A DNA stretch of 64,000 bases from Burkholderia vietnamiensis LMG 10929. Its GTDB lineage: Bacteria; Pseudomonadota; Gammaproteobacteria; Burkholderiales; Burkholderiaceae. This document shows, piece by piece, positions 26,333 to 36,033 of this stretch. Within the stretch, counting starts at the first letter, position 1, and each line of letters opens with the position of its first letter. The position numbers and the translations under genes are program-made. The notes beneath the pieces were generated by a model, which saw only the letters and a program-made list of their open reading frames with translations, did not search any database and was not told where the DNA came from. Location: the NCBI RefSeq assembly GCF_000959445.1, contig NZ_CP009630.1, positions 310,001-374,000 on the forward strand, written 5' to 3'.

Positions 26333-27358
26333 TCACGCATGGAGCGCGTGCACCGGAAACATCGGCGCGGCCGCCGGCGCGCCCTGGGCGAGCGGCGCCA
26401 CCTGCTTGCGGCGCTCGCGCGTCGGCGCGACGCCGAACGCGTCGCGATAGCTCTTGCTGAAATGGCACGCCGACTGGAACCCGCACGCCATCGTGATGTG
26501 CATGATCGACATGTCGGTCTGCAACAGCAGTTCGCGTGCGCGGCGCAGCCGCAGCGTCAGGTAATAGTGGGTGGGCGTCATCCCGAGGTGCTCGCGGAAC
26601 AGCCGCTGCAACTGCCGCTGCGACATGTTCGCGAGCCGCGCGAGCTCCTCGCGCGACAGCGGCTCCTCGATGTTGTTCTCCATCAGTGCGATCACTTCGA
26701 ACAGCGACTTGTTCGCCGAGCCGAGCCGTGCGACGAGCGGCATCCGCTGCTGCGCGCTCGTGTCGCGCACGTGTTCGACGATGAACTGCTCGGCGATCTG
26801 CGTGACGCGCGCGGTGCCCACCCGTGCGGCGATCAGGTTCAGCATCATGTCGAGCGGCGCGACGCCGCCCGTGCAGGTGATGCGATCGCGGTCGATGACG
26901 AACAGCTCCTTCAGGAAGCGTGTGTCCGGAAACTCCTCCTTCAGCGCCGACATGTTCTCCCAGTGGATCGCGCACGCGTAGCCCGCGAGCAGCCCCGACT
27001 TCGCGAGCGCATAGGTGCCCGTGCACAGGCTGCCGAGCGCGACGCCCGAGCGCGCGAAACGGCGCAGCGTCGACAGATGGTCGGGCGTGGTCGCGCGCTG
27101 CACGTCGACGCCGCCGCACACGAAGACGATATCGGGCAGCCCGACGCAATCGGCCGGCCCCGTGTCGACCGTGAGCCCGTTGCTGGCCGTCACCGGTCCG
27201 CCCTCCGGGCTGATCACCGACCAGCGGTAGAGCGGCTGGCCGCTCAGATAGTTCGCCATCCGAAGCACCTCGATCGCATTCGTGAACGCGATCATCGTGA
27301 AGTTCGGCAGGGGCATGAACGCGAAGTGAGACAGCGACGCTGTGCGGTCGGGCGACAT
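26333..27358 (-). CDS. gbdR: GbdR-type transcriptional activator (GATase1-AraC)
   Basis: A 341-residue regulator. An N-terminal DJ-1/PfpI-like domain (about 10-180, with LGSLCTGTYALAKSG at the nucleophile-elbow position) is the ligand sensor. The C-terminal AraC DNA-binding domain (about 225-320) has SREELARLANMSQRQLQRLF and DMSIMHITMACGFQSACHFSK. In Pseudomonas aeruginosa GbdR responds to glycine betaine and dimethylglycine and activates the catabolic genes. Identity here rests on the domain layout and on being divergent from glyA-dgcAB-gbcAB. The ribosome site is AAGGAACG. Its terminator adjoins the ISL3 element. Confidence 0.9.
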   Translation of the reverse strand: MSPDRTASLSHFAFMPLPNFTMIAFTNAIEVLRMANYLSGQPLYRWSVISPEGGPVTASNGLTVDTGPADCVGLPDIVFVCGGVDVQRATTPDHLSTLRRFARSGVALGSLCTGTYALAKSGLLAGYACAIHWENMSALKEEFPDTRFLKELFVIDRDRITCTGGVAPLDMMLNLIAARVGTARVTQIAEQFIVEHVRDTSAQQRMPLVARLGSANKSLFEVIALMENNIEEPLSREELARLANMSQRQLQRLFREHLGMTPTHYYLTLRLRRARELLLQTDMSIMHITMACGFQSACHFSKSYRDAFGVAPTRERRKQVAPLAQGAPAAAPMFPVHALHA

Positions 27359-27807
27359 GGGGAGCGTTCCTTGAATCTCTAATAGCTATGGGCCCGAGTG
27401 GCACGGATCGGGCTGCCGTATTGTGTGAGCCAGCGCAACAAGCGTGCCATACGGCTAAACCCTAGCTCCATACGTTGTCTGGGCGTCCGGCCGATATTGC
27501 ACTGCACCGTAAGCGTGATGCGCTGCACCCCGCGCGCGCAGCGGCGGCACCGGCGAAGTGCTTGCGCACGAACGCAGCGCACGACGCCGCGCGCAGCGGC
27601 GCTTCGAAAAGCACGATCGGTCACTTGTGCAAAACGGACGCGCATGGCGGAAAAGGCAAAGAACGCGTCTAAATTCATCAATCCGCCGAAAATCCGAACG
27701 ACAAGAATAGAGCCGTCGGCAGCCTTGCACTGGAAGCGCTGGAAACCCAGGTACGGCGGGCCTCGAGCTTCGGTTACACGCCCTTCATTCTTCGTCACGG
27801 ACGCACT
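27359..27807. promoter_or_regulatory. 449-bp gbdR-glyA divergent control region
   Basis: No gene inside. It should contain the gbdR promoter and the main promoter of the betaine catabolic block. An AT-richer stretch at 27600-27720 (GAAAAGCACGATCGG, TGTGCAAAACGG, CTAAATTCATCAATCC) is the likely promoter and GbdR-binding zone. No glycine-riboswitch core is recognisable. Exact hexamers are not convincing. Confidence 0.5.
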
Positions 27808-29082
27808 ATGTCGAACCCCCAGCCTTTCTTCTCGCAGCCCCTCGCCGAGCGCGACGCCCCGGTGCGCAGCGCCATCCTGAAGGAGCTCGAGCGCCAGCAG
27901 TCGCAGGTCGAGCTGATCGCGTCGGAAAACATCGTGTCACGCGCGGTGCTGGAAGCGCAGGGTTCGGTGCTGACCAACAAGTATGCGGAAGGCTATCCGG
28001 GCAAGCGCTATTACGGCGGCTGCGAATTCGCCGACGAAATCGAGGCGCTCGCGATCGAGCGCGTGAAGCAGATCTTCAACGCCGGCTATGCGAACGTGCA
28101 GCCGCATTCGGGTGCGCAGGCGAACGGCTCGGTGATGCTCGCGCTCGCGAAGCCGGGCGACACGGTGCTCGGCATGTCGCTCGACGCCGGCGGCCACCTC
28201 ACGCACGGCGCGAAGCCGGCGCTGTCGGGCAAGTGGTTCAACGCGGTGCAGTACGGCGTGAACCGCGACACGATGCGCATCGACTACGACCAGGTCGAGG
28301 AGCTCGCCCACCAGCACAAGCCGACGCTGCTCATCGCCGGCTTCTCCGCTTATCCGCGCGCGCTCGACTTCGCGCGCTTCCGCGCGATCGCCGACAGCGT
28401 CGGCGCGAAGCTGATGGTCGACATGGCGCACATCGCGGGCGTGATCGCGGCCGGTCGCCATGCGAACCCGGTCGAGCACGCGCACGTCGTCACGTCGACC
28501 ACGCACAAGACGCTGCGCGGCCCGCGCGGCGGCTTCGTGCTGACCAACGACGAAGAGATCGCGAAGAAGATCAACTCGGCCGTGTTCCCCGGCCTGCAGG
28601 GCGGCCCGCTGATGCACGTGATCGCCGGCAAGGCCGTCGCGTTCGGCGAAGTGCTGCATGCCGACTTCAAGACCTACATCGACCGCGTGCTCGCGAACGC
28701 GCAGGCGCTCGGCGACGTGCTGAAGGCGGGCGGCGTCGATCTCGTCACCGGCGGCACCGACAACCACCTGCTGCTGGTCGACCTGCGCCCGAAGGGGCTG
28801 AAGGGCGCGCCGGTCGAGCAGGCGCTCGAGCGCGCGGGCATCACCTGCAACAAGAACGGCATTCCGTTCGACACCGAGAAGCCGACCGTCACGTCGGGCA
28901 TCCGCCTCGGCACGCCGGCCGGCACGACGCGCGGCTTCGGCGTGGCCGAGTTCCGCGAGATCGGCCGCCTGATTCTCGAAGTGTTCGACGCGCTGCGCGC
29001 GAATCCGGACGGCGACCACGCGACCGAGCAACGCGTGCGCCGCGAGATTTTCGCGCTTTGCGAGCGCTTCCCGATTTACTGA
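27808..29082 (+). CDS. glyA: Serine hydroxymethyltransferase
   Basis: A 424-residue PLP enzyme interconverting glycine and serine with 5,10-methylene-tetrahydrofolate. Visible: [20 protein letters not shown], the substrate region [25 protein letters not shown], and the PLP-Lys motif [14 protein letters not shown]. Normal family length. Being first in the betaine block suggests a second, pathway-dedicated SHMT that turns glycine plus a one-carbon unit from demethylation into serine. Ribosome site weak (GGACGC). Confidence 0.97.
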   Translation: MSNPQPFFSQPLAERDAPVRSAILKELERQQSQVELIASENIVSRAVLEAQGSVLTNKYAEGYPGKRYYGGCEFADEIEALAIERVKQIFNAGYANVQPHSGAQANGSVMLALAKPGDTVLGMSLDAGGHLTHGAKPALSGKWFNAVQYGVNRDTMRIDYDQVEELAHQHKPTLLIAGFSAYPRALDFARFRAIADSVGAKLMVDMAHIAGVIAAGRHANPVEHAHVVTSTTHKTLRGPRGGFVLTNDEEIAKKINSAVFPGLQGGPLMHVIAGKAVAFGEVLHADFKTYIDRVLANAQALGDVLKAGGVDLVTGGTDNHLLLVDLRPKGLKGAPVEQALERAGITCNKNGIPFDTEKPTVTSGIRLGTPAGTTRGFGVAEFREIGRLILEVFDALRANPDGDHATEQRVRREIFALCERFPIY

Positions 29083-29124
29083 TCGACGACCCCACACACG
29101 CAGAGACTAGAGCGAGAGGCAGAT

Positions 29125-30096
29125 ATGAGCACGCTGCATCAGGACAGCATCATCATCGACGGATTGAACATCTCGAAGTTCGAGAAGCCGGTGTTCGAAG
29201 ACATGCGCCGCGGCGGCATCACCGCCGCGAACTGCACGGTATCGGTGTGGGAGAACTTCACCAAGACCGTCGACAACATCGGCGTGATGAAGAAGAAGAT
29301 CCGCGACAACGGCGAGCTGCTGACGCTGGTGCGCACCACCGACGACATCTTCCGCGCGAAGCAGGAAGGCAAGACGGGCATCATCCTCGGCTTCCAGAAC
29401 GCGCATGCGTTCGAGGACAACATCGGCTACATCGAGGCGTTCGCCGACATGGGCGTGCGCGTCGTGCAGCTTTGCTACAACACGCAGAACCTGGTCGGCA
29501 CCGGCTGCTACGAGCGCGACGGCGGCCTGTCCGACTTCGGCCGCGAAGTGATCACGGAAATGAACCGCGTCGGCATCATGGTCGACCTGTCGCACGTGGG
29601 CGGCAACACGTCGTCGGAAGCGATCGCGTTCTCGAAGAAGCCGGTGTGCTATTCGCACTGCCTGCCGTCGGGCCTGAAAGAGCATCCGCGCAACAAGAGC
29701 GACGCGCAGCTCAAGGAGATCGCCGACGCCGGCGGCTTCGTCGGCGTGACGATGTTCGCGCCGTTCCTGAAGCGCGGGATCGAAGCGAACATCGACGACT
29801 ACATCGAGGCGATCGAATACGTCGTGAACCTGATCGGCGAAGACGCGGTCGGCATCGGCACCGACTTCACGCAGGACTACGCGAAGGAATTCTTCGACAT
29901 GCTGACGCACGACAAGGGCCGCTATCGCCAGCTGACGAACTTCGGCAAGGTGATCAACCCAGAAGGCATCCGCACGATCGGCGAATTCCCGAACCTGACC
30001 GCGGCGATGGAGCGCTACGGCTGGAAGGAGTCGCGCATCCGCAAGATCATGGGCGAGAACTGGGTGCGCGTGTTCAAGGACGTGTGGGGCGCGTAA
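29125..30096 (+). CDS. Membrane-dipeptidase-family protein of the betaine cluster
   Basis: A 323-residue amidohydrolase-superfamily (renal dipeptidase, peptidase M19) protein. Visible: DGLNISKF near the N-terminus where the first metal ligands lie, a glutamate in IEAF, His in VDLSHVGGNTSSEA and YSHCLPSG, and GIGTDFTQDYAKEFF. The first-metal H-x-D is replaced by DGLN, so the metal centre may differ from true dipeptidases. Orthologues occur in the GbdR regulon of pseudomonads (the PA5396 position), where the substrate is not settled. It lies 42 bp after glyA with GAGAGGCAG as ribosome site. Confidence 0.9.
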   Translation: MSTLHQDSIIIDGLNISKFEKPVFEDMRRGGITAANCTVSVWENFTKTVDNIGVMKKKIRDNGELLTLVRTTDDIFRAKQEGKTGIILGFQNAHAFEDNIGYIEAFADMGVRVVQLCYNTQNLVGTGCYERDGGLSDFGREVITEMNRVGIMVDLSHVGGNTSSEAIAFSKKPVCYSHCLPSGLKEHPRNKSDAQLKEIADAGGFVGVTMFAPFLKRGIEANIDDYIEAIEYVVNLIGEDAVGIGTDFTQDYAKEFFDMLTHDKGRYRQLTNFGKVINPEGIRTIGEFPNLTAAMERYGWKESRIRKIMGENWVRVFKDVWGA

Positions 30097-30244
30097 GCGC
30101 ACGCACGAACCGAACCGAGCCGAACCGCCCCAGCGATTCAACACCACAAGAATCCGGCCGTGCCGGCGCGTCGCGCGCTGGCGCGCGGACGATATCGCGC
30201 CTGCGCCCGAGCCGCGCGGCGTTTTTCCTCACGGAGCCACCACG

Positions 30245-30778
30245 ATGCAACCGCAACTGCCGATCGACGTCGATCCCGATACCGGCGTCTGGACCACCGA
30301 CGCGCTGCCGATGCTGTACGTGCCGCGTCACTTCTTCACGAACAACCACGTCGCGGTCGAGGAAGCGCTCGGCGTCGAAGCGTATGCGCAGATTCTCTAC
30401 AAGGCCGGCTACAAGTCCGCCTACCACTGGTGCGACAAGGAAGCGAAGCTGCACGGGCTGACCGGCATGGCCGTGTTCGAGCATTACCTGAAGCGCCTGT
30501 CGCAACGCGGCTGGGGCCTGTTCTCGATCATCGAAGCCGATCCGGCCAGCGCACGCGCGAAGATCGAGCTGCGCCACTCGTCGTTCGTGCTCCAGCAGCC
30601 GGAGAAGGAAGGCAAGCTCTGCTACATGTTCGCGGGCTGGTTCGCCGGCGCGATGGACTGGGTCAACGACACGACGCCGGAAGGCCAGGGTGCGCCGCGC
30701 GCGCAGTCGAAGGAAGTGCAGTGTGCGGCCGAGCACCACGATCACTGCGTCTTCGAAGTGTCGCCGATCGCCCACTGA
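30245..30778 (+). CDS. DUF5943/V4R-like protein of the betaine cluster
   Basis: A 177-residue cytosolic protein that I match to the uncharacterised family found at the same place in pseudomonad betaine clusters (PA5397-like, DUF5943). It has a small-molecule-binding V4R-like look: EEALGVEAYAQILYKAGYKSAY, the Gly/Phe-rich GWFAGAMDWVN, and a C-terminal Cys/His pair region (VQCAAEHHDHCVFE) that could bind metal. It has no catalytic motif. Conservation of position argues for a role in dimethylglycine demethylation or its assembly, but this is inference. The ribosome site is CGGAGCC. Confidence 0.85.
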   Translation: MQPQLPIDVDPDTGVWTTDALPMLYVPRHFFTNNHVAVEEALGVEAYAQILYKAGYKSAYHWCDKEAKLHGLTGMAVFEHYLKRLSQRGWGLFSIIEADPASARAKIELRHSSFVLQQPEKEGKLCYMFAGWFAGAMDWVNDTTPEGQGAPRAQSKEVQCAAEHHDHCVFEVSPIAH

Positions 30779-30849
30779 CGCACTGAAGCCGCCCAGCAAC
30801 ACCACAACACCCGCAATACGAGACATTCGAACGCCAGAGGTCGCCAGCG

Positions 30850-32913
30850 ATGCGTTATCCCCACCTGTTCAAACCCATGCAGCTGAACCAGCTGACGCTG
30901 CGCAACCGGATCGTCAGCACCGCGCACGCGGAGGTGTATGCCGAGCCGGGCGGCCTGCCGGGCGACCGCTACATCCGCTACTACGAGGAGAAGGCCAAGG
31001 GCGGCGTCGGCCTCGCGATCTGCGGCGGCTCGAGCCCCGTGTCGATCGACAGCCCGCAGGGCTGGTGGAAGTCGGTGAACCTGTCGAACGACAAGATCAT
31101 CGATCCGCTCACGCGCCTGGCCGACACGATGCACAAGCACGGCGCGAAGATCATGATCCAGGCGACGCACATGGGCCGCCGCTCGTCGTTCCACGGCGAG
31201 CACTGGCCGCATCTGATGTCGCCGTCGGGCGTGCGCGAACCGGTGCACCGCGGCAACGCGAAGATCATCGAGATCGAGGAAATCCGCCGCATCATCGGCG
31301 ATTTCGCGGCGGCCGCGAAGCGCGTGAAGGCGGCCGGCATGGACGGCATCGAGATCTCGGCGGCGCACCAGCATCTGATCGACCAGTTCTGGAGCAAGCG
31401 CTCGAACCATCGCACCGACGAATGGGGCGGCAGCCTCGAGAACCGTCTGCGCTTCGGCATCGAAGTGCTGACGGCCGTGCGCGAGGCGGTGGGCAAGGAC
31501 TTCTGCGTCGGGCTGCGCATGTGCGGCGACGAATTCCACGAAGATGGCCTCGATCACGAAGCACTGAAGGAAATCGCGCAGGCGATGTCCGAGACGGGCC
31601 TGATCGACTACCTGAGCGTGGTCGGCTCGGGCGGCGACACGCACAACACGATCGCGAACTGCATGCCGCCGATGGCGCTGCCGCCGGAGCCGTTCGTGCA
31701 TCTCGCGGCCGGCATCAAGTCGGTCGTGAAGATCCCGGTCATGCACGCGCAGAGCATCCGCGATGCGGGCCAGGCCGAGCGCCTGCTCGCGAACGGGATG
31801 ATCGACCTGGTCGGCATGACGCGCGCGCAGATCGCCGATCCGCACATGGTGATCAAGATCCGCGACGGCCGCGAGGACGAAATCAAGCAATGCGTCGGCG
31901 CGAACTACTGCATCGACCGCCAGTACAACGGCCTCGACGTGCTGTGCATCCAGAACGCGGCCACCTCGCGCGAAGCGACGATGCCGCACATCATCGAGAA
32001 ATCGCGCGGCCCGAAGCGCAAGGTCGTCGTGGTCGGCGCGGGCCCGGCCGGGCTCGAGGCCGCGCGCGTCGCGAAGCTGCGCGGCCATGACGTCGTGCTG
32101 TTCGAGAAGAACGCCGAGGTGGGCGGCCAGGTGATGATCGCGGCGAAGGCGCCGCAGCGCGAGCAGATGTCGGGGATCATCCGCTGGTTCGACATGGAAA
32201 CGAAGCGGCTGGGCGTCGACCGGCGTCTGGGCGTCGCTGCCGACGAGAAGATGATCATGGCCGAGAAGCCGGACATCGTCGTGCTCGCGACGGGCGGCTC
32301 GAGCTTCACGTGGCAGGTGCCGGCGTGGGGCGTCGCCGAAGGGCTGGCGGTCAGCTCGTGGGACATCCTGACCGGCAAGGTCGAGCCGAAGCAGAACGTG
32401 CTGCTGTTCGACGGCGTGAGCACGCATGCGGGCGCGGGCGTCGCCGACTTCATGGCGAGCCGCGGCTCGAAGGTCGAGGTCGTCACGCCCGACGTGAAGG
32501 TGGCCGACGACTGCGGCGGCACGACGTTCCCGATCTTCTATCGGCGCCTGTACGCGCTCGGCGTGATCCCGACGCCGAACACGATGCTCGACCGCGTGTA
32601 CGAGGAAGACGGCAAGAAGATCGCCGTGCTGCGCAACGAATACACGGAAGAACTCGAAGAGCGCGCGGTCGACCAGGTCGTGATCGAGAACGGTTCGTCG
32701 CCCAACGACGAGCTGTACTGGAAGCTGAAGCCCGAGTCGGTGAACCGCGGCCAGATCGATCCGCACACGCTGTTCGCGGCCGAGCCGCAACCGTGCCTGT
32801 CGGAAGAGCTGGGCAACGGCCGCTTCCTGCTGTTCCGTGTCGGCGACTGCATCTCGATGCACAACGTCCACGGGGCGATCTACGACTCGCTGCGTCTCGT
32901 CAAGGATTTCTGA
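30850..32913 (+). CDS. dgcA: Dimethylglycine demethylase, flavin subunit
   Basis: A 687-residue TMADH-like protein: an N-terminal OYE-type TIM barrel binding FMN (to about 340), an Fe-S linker, then FAD/NAD-type Rossmann domains (VVVVGAGPAGLEAARVA near 395). Together with DgcB it oxidises dimethylglycine to sarcosine. The cluster motif reads CVGANYC with a third Cys at 366: Cys348, Cys354, Cys366. The second ligand of the canonical C-x2-C-x2-C is Ala351. The ribosome site is AGAGGTCG. The stop at 32913 is only 2 bp before dgcB. Confidence 0.95.
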   Translation: MRYPHLFKPMQLNQLTLRNRIVSTAHAEVYAEPGGLPGDRYIRYYEEKAKGGVGLAICGGSSPVSIDSPQGWWKSVNLSNDKIIDPLTRLADTMHKHGAKIMIQATHMGRRSSFHGEHWPHLMSPSGVREPVHRGNAKIIEIEEIRRIIGDFAAAAKRVKAAGMDGIEISAAHQHLIDQFWSKRSNHRTDEWGGSLENRLRFGIEVLTAVREAVGKDFCVGLRMCGDEFHEDGLDHEALKEIAQAMSETGLIDYLSVVGSGGDTHNTIANCMPPMALPPEPFVHLAAGIKSVVKIPVMHAQSIRDAGQAERLLANGMIDLVGMTRAQIADPHMVIKIRDGREDEIKQCVGANYCIDRQYNGLDVLCIQNAATSREATMPHIIEKSRGPKRKVVVVGAGPAGLEAARVAKLRGHDVVLFEKNAEVGGQVMIAAKAPQREQMSGIIRWFDMETKRLGVDRRLGVAADEKMIMAEKPDIVVLATGGSSFTWQVPAWGVAEGLAVSSWDILTGKVEPKQNVLLFDGVSTHAGAGVADFMASRGSKVEVVTPDVKVADDCGGTTFPIFYRRLYALGVIPTPNTMLDRVYEEDGKKIAVLRNEYTEELEERAVDQVVIENGSSPNDELYWKLKPESVNRGQIDPHTLFAAEPQPCLSEELGNGRFLLFRVGDCISMHNVHGAIYDSLRLVKDF

Positions 32914-32915
32914 AG

Positions 32916-34841
32916 ATGAATCCGGCTTTCCTCATTACCGCACTGCTGTGGCTGTCGGTGGCGGGGCTCGCGTTCGCGGTCGCGAAGCGCTCGTCCTACT
33001 GGCGTCTCGGGCGCGGGACGGCGCCCGGCTCGTTCGGCGTCGCGAACCTGTTCGCGATTCCGAAGCGCTACTTCGTCGACCTGCACCACGTGGTCGCCCG
33101 CGATCCGTACATCGCGAAGACCCACGTCGCGACCGCGGGCGGCGCGATCGCCGCGCTCGCGCTGGTGTTCGTCAACTACGGCCTCGCGATCTATTCGCCG
33201 TGGCTCGACCGGCTGATCTTCGTCGCGGCGCTCGCGATGCTGGTCGGCGCGGTGTTCGTGTGGCGCCGTCGTGCGGCGAAGAACGTGCCGGCCCGGCTGT
33301 CGCGCGGCCCGTGGAACACGCTGCCGTGGATGCTCGGTTCGTTCGCGCTCGGCCTCGTGCTGTTCATGGTCGTGCCGACCGGCGCGATGTCGGGCGCGTT
33401 CGCCGTGCTCTGCGCGCTGCTGATCGCGGCCGGCGCGTTCACGATGACGGTCGGCGCCGCGAAGGGCGGCCCGATGAAGCATGCGATCGCCGGGCTGCTG
33501 CACCTCGCGTTTCACCCGCGCCAGGAGCGTTTCGCGGCCACCCGTGAATCGTTCACCGGCAACGGCACCGCGACGCCGCCGACCGCGCTGAAGCTGCCCG
33601 ATATCGAACACGACGAGTACGGCGTCGCGAAGCCGGTCGAATTCCGCTGGAACCAGCTGCTGAGCTTCGACGCATGCGTGCAGTGCGGCAAGTGCGAAGC
33701 CGCGTGCCCCGCGTTCGCATCGGGCCAGCCGCTGAACCCGAAGAAGCTGATCCAGGATCTGGTCGTCGGGATGGCCGGCGGCACCGATGCCGCGTATGCG
33801 GGCAGCCCGTACCCGGGCATCCCGGTCGGCCAGCATCGCGGCGAGCCGAACGGCCCGATCGTGTCGGGCCTGATCGAGGAGCAGACGCTGTGGTCGTGCA
33901 CGACCTGCCGTGCATGCGTGCAGGAGTGCCCGATGCTGATCGAGCACGTCGACGCGATCGTCGACCTGCGCCGCAACCGCACGCTGGTGCACGGCACGGT
34001 GCCGGGCAAGGGCCAGGAGGTGCTCGCGAACCTGCGCGAGACGGGCACGATGGGCGGCTACGACACGGCCGCGCGCTACGACTGGTCGGTCGACCTGAAC
34101 GCGCCGATCGCGCAAGCGGGCAAGCCGGTCGACGTGCTGATCGTCGCGGGCGAAGGCGCGTTCGACATGCGCTACCAGCGCACGCTGCGTGCGTTCATCA
34201 AGGTGCTGAACAAGGCGGGCGTCGACTACGCGGTGCTCGGCGGCGCCGAGACCGACACGGGCGACGTGGCGCGCCGCCTCGGCGACGAAGCGACGTTCCA
34301 GCAGATGGCGAAGCGTCTGATCGGCACGCTCGACGCGCTGTCGTACCAGCAGATCGTCACGGCCGATCCGCACGTGATGCACAGCCTGCGCAACGAGTAT
34401 CGCGCGCTCGGGCTGCGCGTGACGGTCAAGCATCACACGACCTACCTCGCGGAGCTGGCCGACAGCGGCAAGATCGCGCCGAAGGCCGTCGATGCGCTGC
34501 GCGAGAAGCGCACCACGTACCACGATCCGTGCTATCTCGGCCGCTACAACGGCGAGACGGAGTCGCCGCGCAAGTTGCTGAAGACGATCGGCATCCAGGT
34601 CGTCGAGATGGAGCGCAACGGCATGCGCGGGCGCTGCTGCGGCGGTGGCGGCGGTGCGCCGCTGACCGACATCCCGGGCAAGCAGCGCATTCCCGACATC
34701 CGCATCGCCGACGCGCGCGCGATCGGTGCGGACGTGGTCGCGGTCGGCTGCCCGAACTGCACGGCGATGCTCGAAGGCGTCGTGGGCCCGCGCCCCGATG
34801 TGCTCGACGTAGCCGAACTCGTTGCCGCCTCGCTGGAGTGA
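32916..34841 (+). CDS. dgcB: Dimethylglycine demethylation Fe-S/membrane protein
   Basis: A 641-residue protein. The N-terminal third has about five hydrophobic segments (such as ALALVFVNYGLAI and LGLVLFMVVP). Then come two [4Fe-4S] ferredoxin motifs, CVQCGKCEAACP near 252 and CTTCRACVQECP near 329, and two CCG/heterodisulfide-reductase-type domains (HDPCYLGRYNG, CCGGGGGAP, CPNCTAML). It probably takes electrons from DgcA and the ETF into the quinone pool. It follows dgcA by 2 bp, indicating tight coupling. Confidence 0.93.
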   Translation: MNPAFLITALLWLSVAGLAFAVAKRSSYWRLGRGTAPGSFGVANLFAIPKRYFVDLHHVVARDPYIAKTHVATAGGAIAALALVFVNYGLAIYSPWLDRLIFVAALAMLVGAVFVWRRRAAKNVPARLSRGPWNTLPWMLGSFALGLVLFMVVPTGAMSGAFAVLCALLIAAGAFTMTVGAAKGGPMKHAIAGLLHLAFHPRQERFAATRESFTGNGTATPPTALKLPDIEHDEYGVAKPVEFRWNQLLSFDACVQCGKCEAACPAFASGQPLNPKKLIQDLVVGMAGGTDAAYAGSPYPGIPVGQHRGEPNGPIVSGLIEEQTLWSCTTCRACVQECPMLIEHVDAIVDLRRNRTLVHGTVPGKGQEVLANLRETGTMGGYDTAARYDWSVDLNAPIAQAGKPVDVLIVAGEGAFDMRYQRTLRAFIKVLNKAGVDYAVLGGAETDTGDVARRLGDEATFQQMAKRLIGTLDALSYQQIVTADPHVMHSLRNEYRALGLRVTVKHHTTYLAELADSGKIAPKAVDALREKRTTYHDPCYLGRYNGETESPRKLLKTIGIQVVEMERNGMRGRCCGGGGGAPLTDIPGKQRIPDIRIADARAIGADVVAVGCPNCTAMLEGVVGPRPDVLDVAELVAASLE

Positions 34842-34845
34842 ATCG

Positions 34846-36033
34846 ATGAACCCGATCAAACGAATCGATCCGCGCCGGCCGTTCATCATCACGGCTGCCG
34901 GCCTGAAGCGCATCACGCTCGGCGAGGAAGGCAGCGCCGACGCGAGCGCCGCGCAGTGGTCCGCGCACGGTCATGGCGGCGCGGCCGCGAAGCCGCGCCG
35001 CGCGGTGCAGGACCCGAAGCACGTGATGCTGGTGGTCGCGCACACCGAGCGCGGCGCGCTCGACGACCACGCGCGGCAGGCGATCGCCGCCGCCGCGGTG
35101 CTCGCCGACGCGCAGACGGAAGTCGCGCTGCTGGCGTTCGGCGAACTGAAAGACGACGCGGCCGCGCTCGGCGTCGACAAGCTGGTCGAGCTGACCGGCT
35201 TCGACCGTCGCGCGTTCGCGCCCGAAAGCGAATTGCAGGCGTTGCAGGCCTGTGCGGCCGCGCTCGCGCCGAAGCACGTGCTGATGCCCGACAACGCGAC
35301 GGGCGACGGCGATCTCGGCCGGCGCTACGCGGCGGCGGCCGGCGCGAGCGTCGCGACCCATGTGGTCGAGATCGACGCGAAGCACGTCGGCGCGTATGCG
35401 CACGCGGGCCGCGCGTTCGCCACCCGTGACCTGCCCGACGTGATCCTGCTCGCGCCGAACGCGGTGGAGCCGAAGCTGCCGTTCGTCGGCGCCGGCGAGC
35501 GCCTGGCTGCGGACTTCATTCATCCGACCGGCGACGCGGCCGGCGCGGCCGGTGCGGCCGACGCCTATCGCGACCTCGGCCTCGACGAAATCGACGCGGC
35601 GCAAGTCGCGCTGGAGGAAGCCGACTTCATCGTGTCGGCCGGCAACGGCGTGTCCGACATCGCTGCGTTCGAGCGGCTCGCCGGCGTGTTCGGCGCGGCG
35701 ATCGGCGCGAGCCGCGTCGCGGTCGACAACGGCCATTTCACGCGCGACAAGCAGGTGGGCGCGACCGGCAAGACGGTCGAGGCGAGCGTGTACATCGCGT
35801 TCGGCATCTCCGGCGCGGTGCAGCATCTGCAGGGGATCAAGGACTGCCGCCATGTGATCGCGGTCAACCTCGACGGCAGCGCGCCGATCGCGAAGCGCGC
35901 GAACCTGACGGTCGTGGGCGACGCGCAGGCGACGATCTCGGCGCTGATCGAACAGGTGCAGGCCGCGCGCGCGGCGCGCGGACAATCGCCGGCCGCGGTC
36001 GGCGCCCGTGAAACGGAAGGAGTCGCAGCATGA
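34846..36033 (+). CDS. etfA: Electron transfer flavoprotein, alpha-type subunit of the Dgc system
   Basis: A 395-residue ETF alpha-like protein. The C-terminal FAD domain is clear: ASRVAVDNGHFTRDKQVG, ATGKTVEASVYIAFGISGAVQH and NLDGSAPIAKRANLTVVGD. The N-terminal 60 residues are an extra, His/Ala-rich extension. It starts 4 bp after dgcB and overlaps the next gene by 4 bp (ATGA). Gene order alpha-beta is the reverse of the usual etfBA and marks this as the pathway-dedicated pair, not the fatty-acid ETF. Confidence 0.93.
   Translation: MNPIKRIDPRRPFIITAAGLKRITLGEEGSADASAAQWSAHGHGGAAAKPRRAVQDPKHVMLVVAHTERGALDDHARQAIAAAAVLADAQTEVALLAFGELKDDAAALGVDKLVELTGFDRRAFAPESELQALQACAAALAPKHVLMPDNATGDGDLGRRYAAAAGASVATHVVEIDAKHVGAYAHAGRAFATRDLPDVILLAPNAVEPKLPFVGAGERLAADFIHPTGDAAGAAGAADAYRDLGLDEIDAAQVALEEADFIVSAGNGVSDIAAFERLAGVFGAAIGASRVAVDNGHFTRDKQVGATGKTVEASVYIAFGISGAVQHLQGIKDCRHVIAVNLDGSAPIAKRANLTVVGDAQATISALIEQVQAARAARGQSPAAVGARETEGVAA

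Noticed and set aside
27359..27807. Glycine riboswitch before glyA
   Set aside because: I looked for the tandem aptamer core and linker; a CACCGGCGAAG word is present but the conserved pairing and second aptamer are not.
29107..30147. 346-aa minus-strand ORF opposite the dipeptidase-like gene
   Set aside because: A mirror-frame shadow of a conserved gene; composition is not protein-like.
30742..32871. 709-aa minus-strand ORF opposite dgcA
   Set aside because: It exactly shadows dgcA, as expected from GC-rich third positions; no domain.
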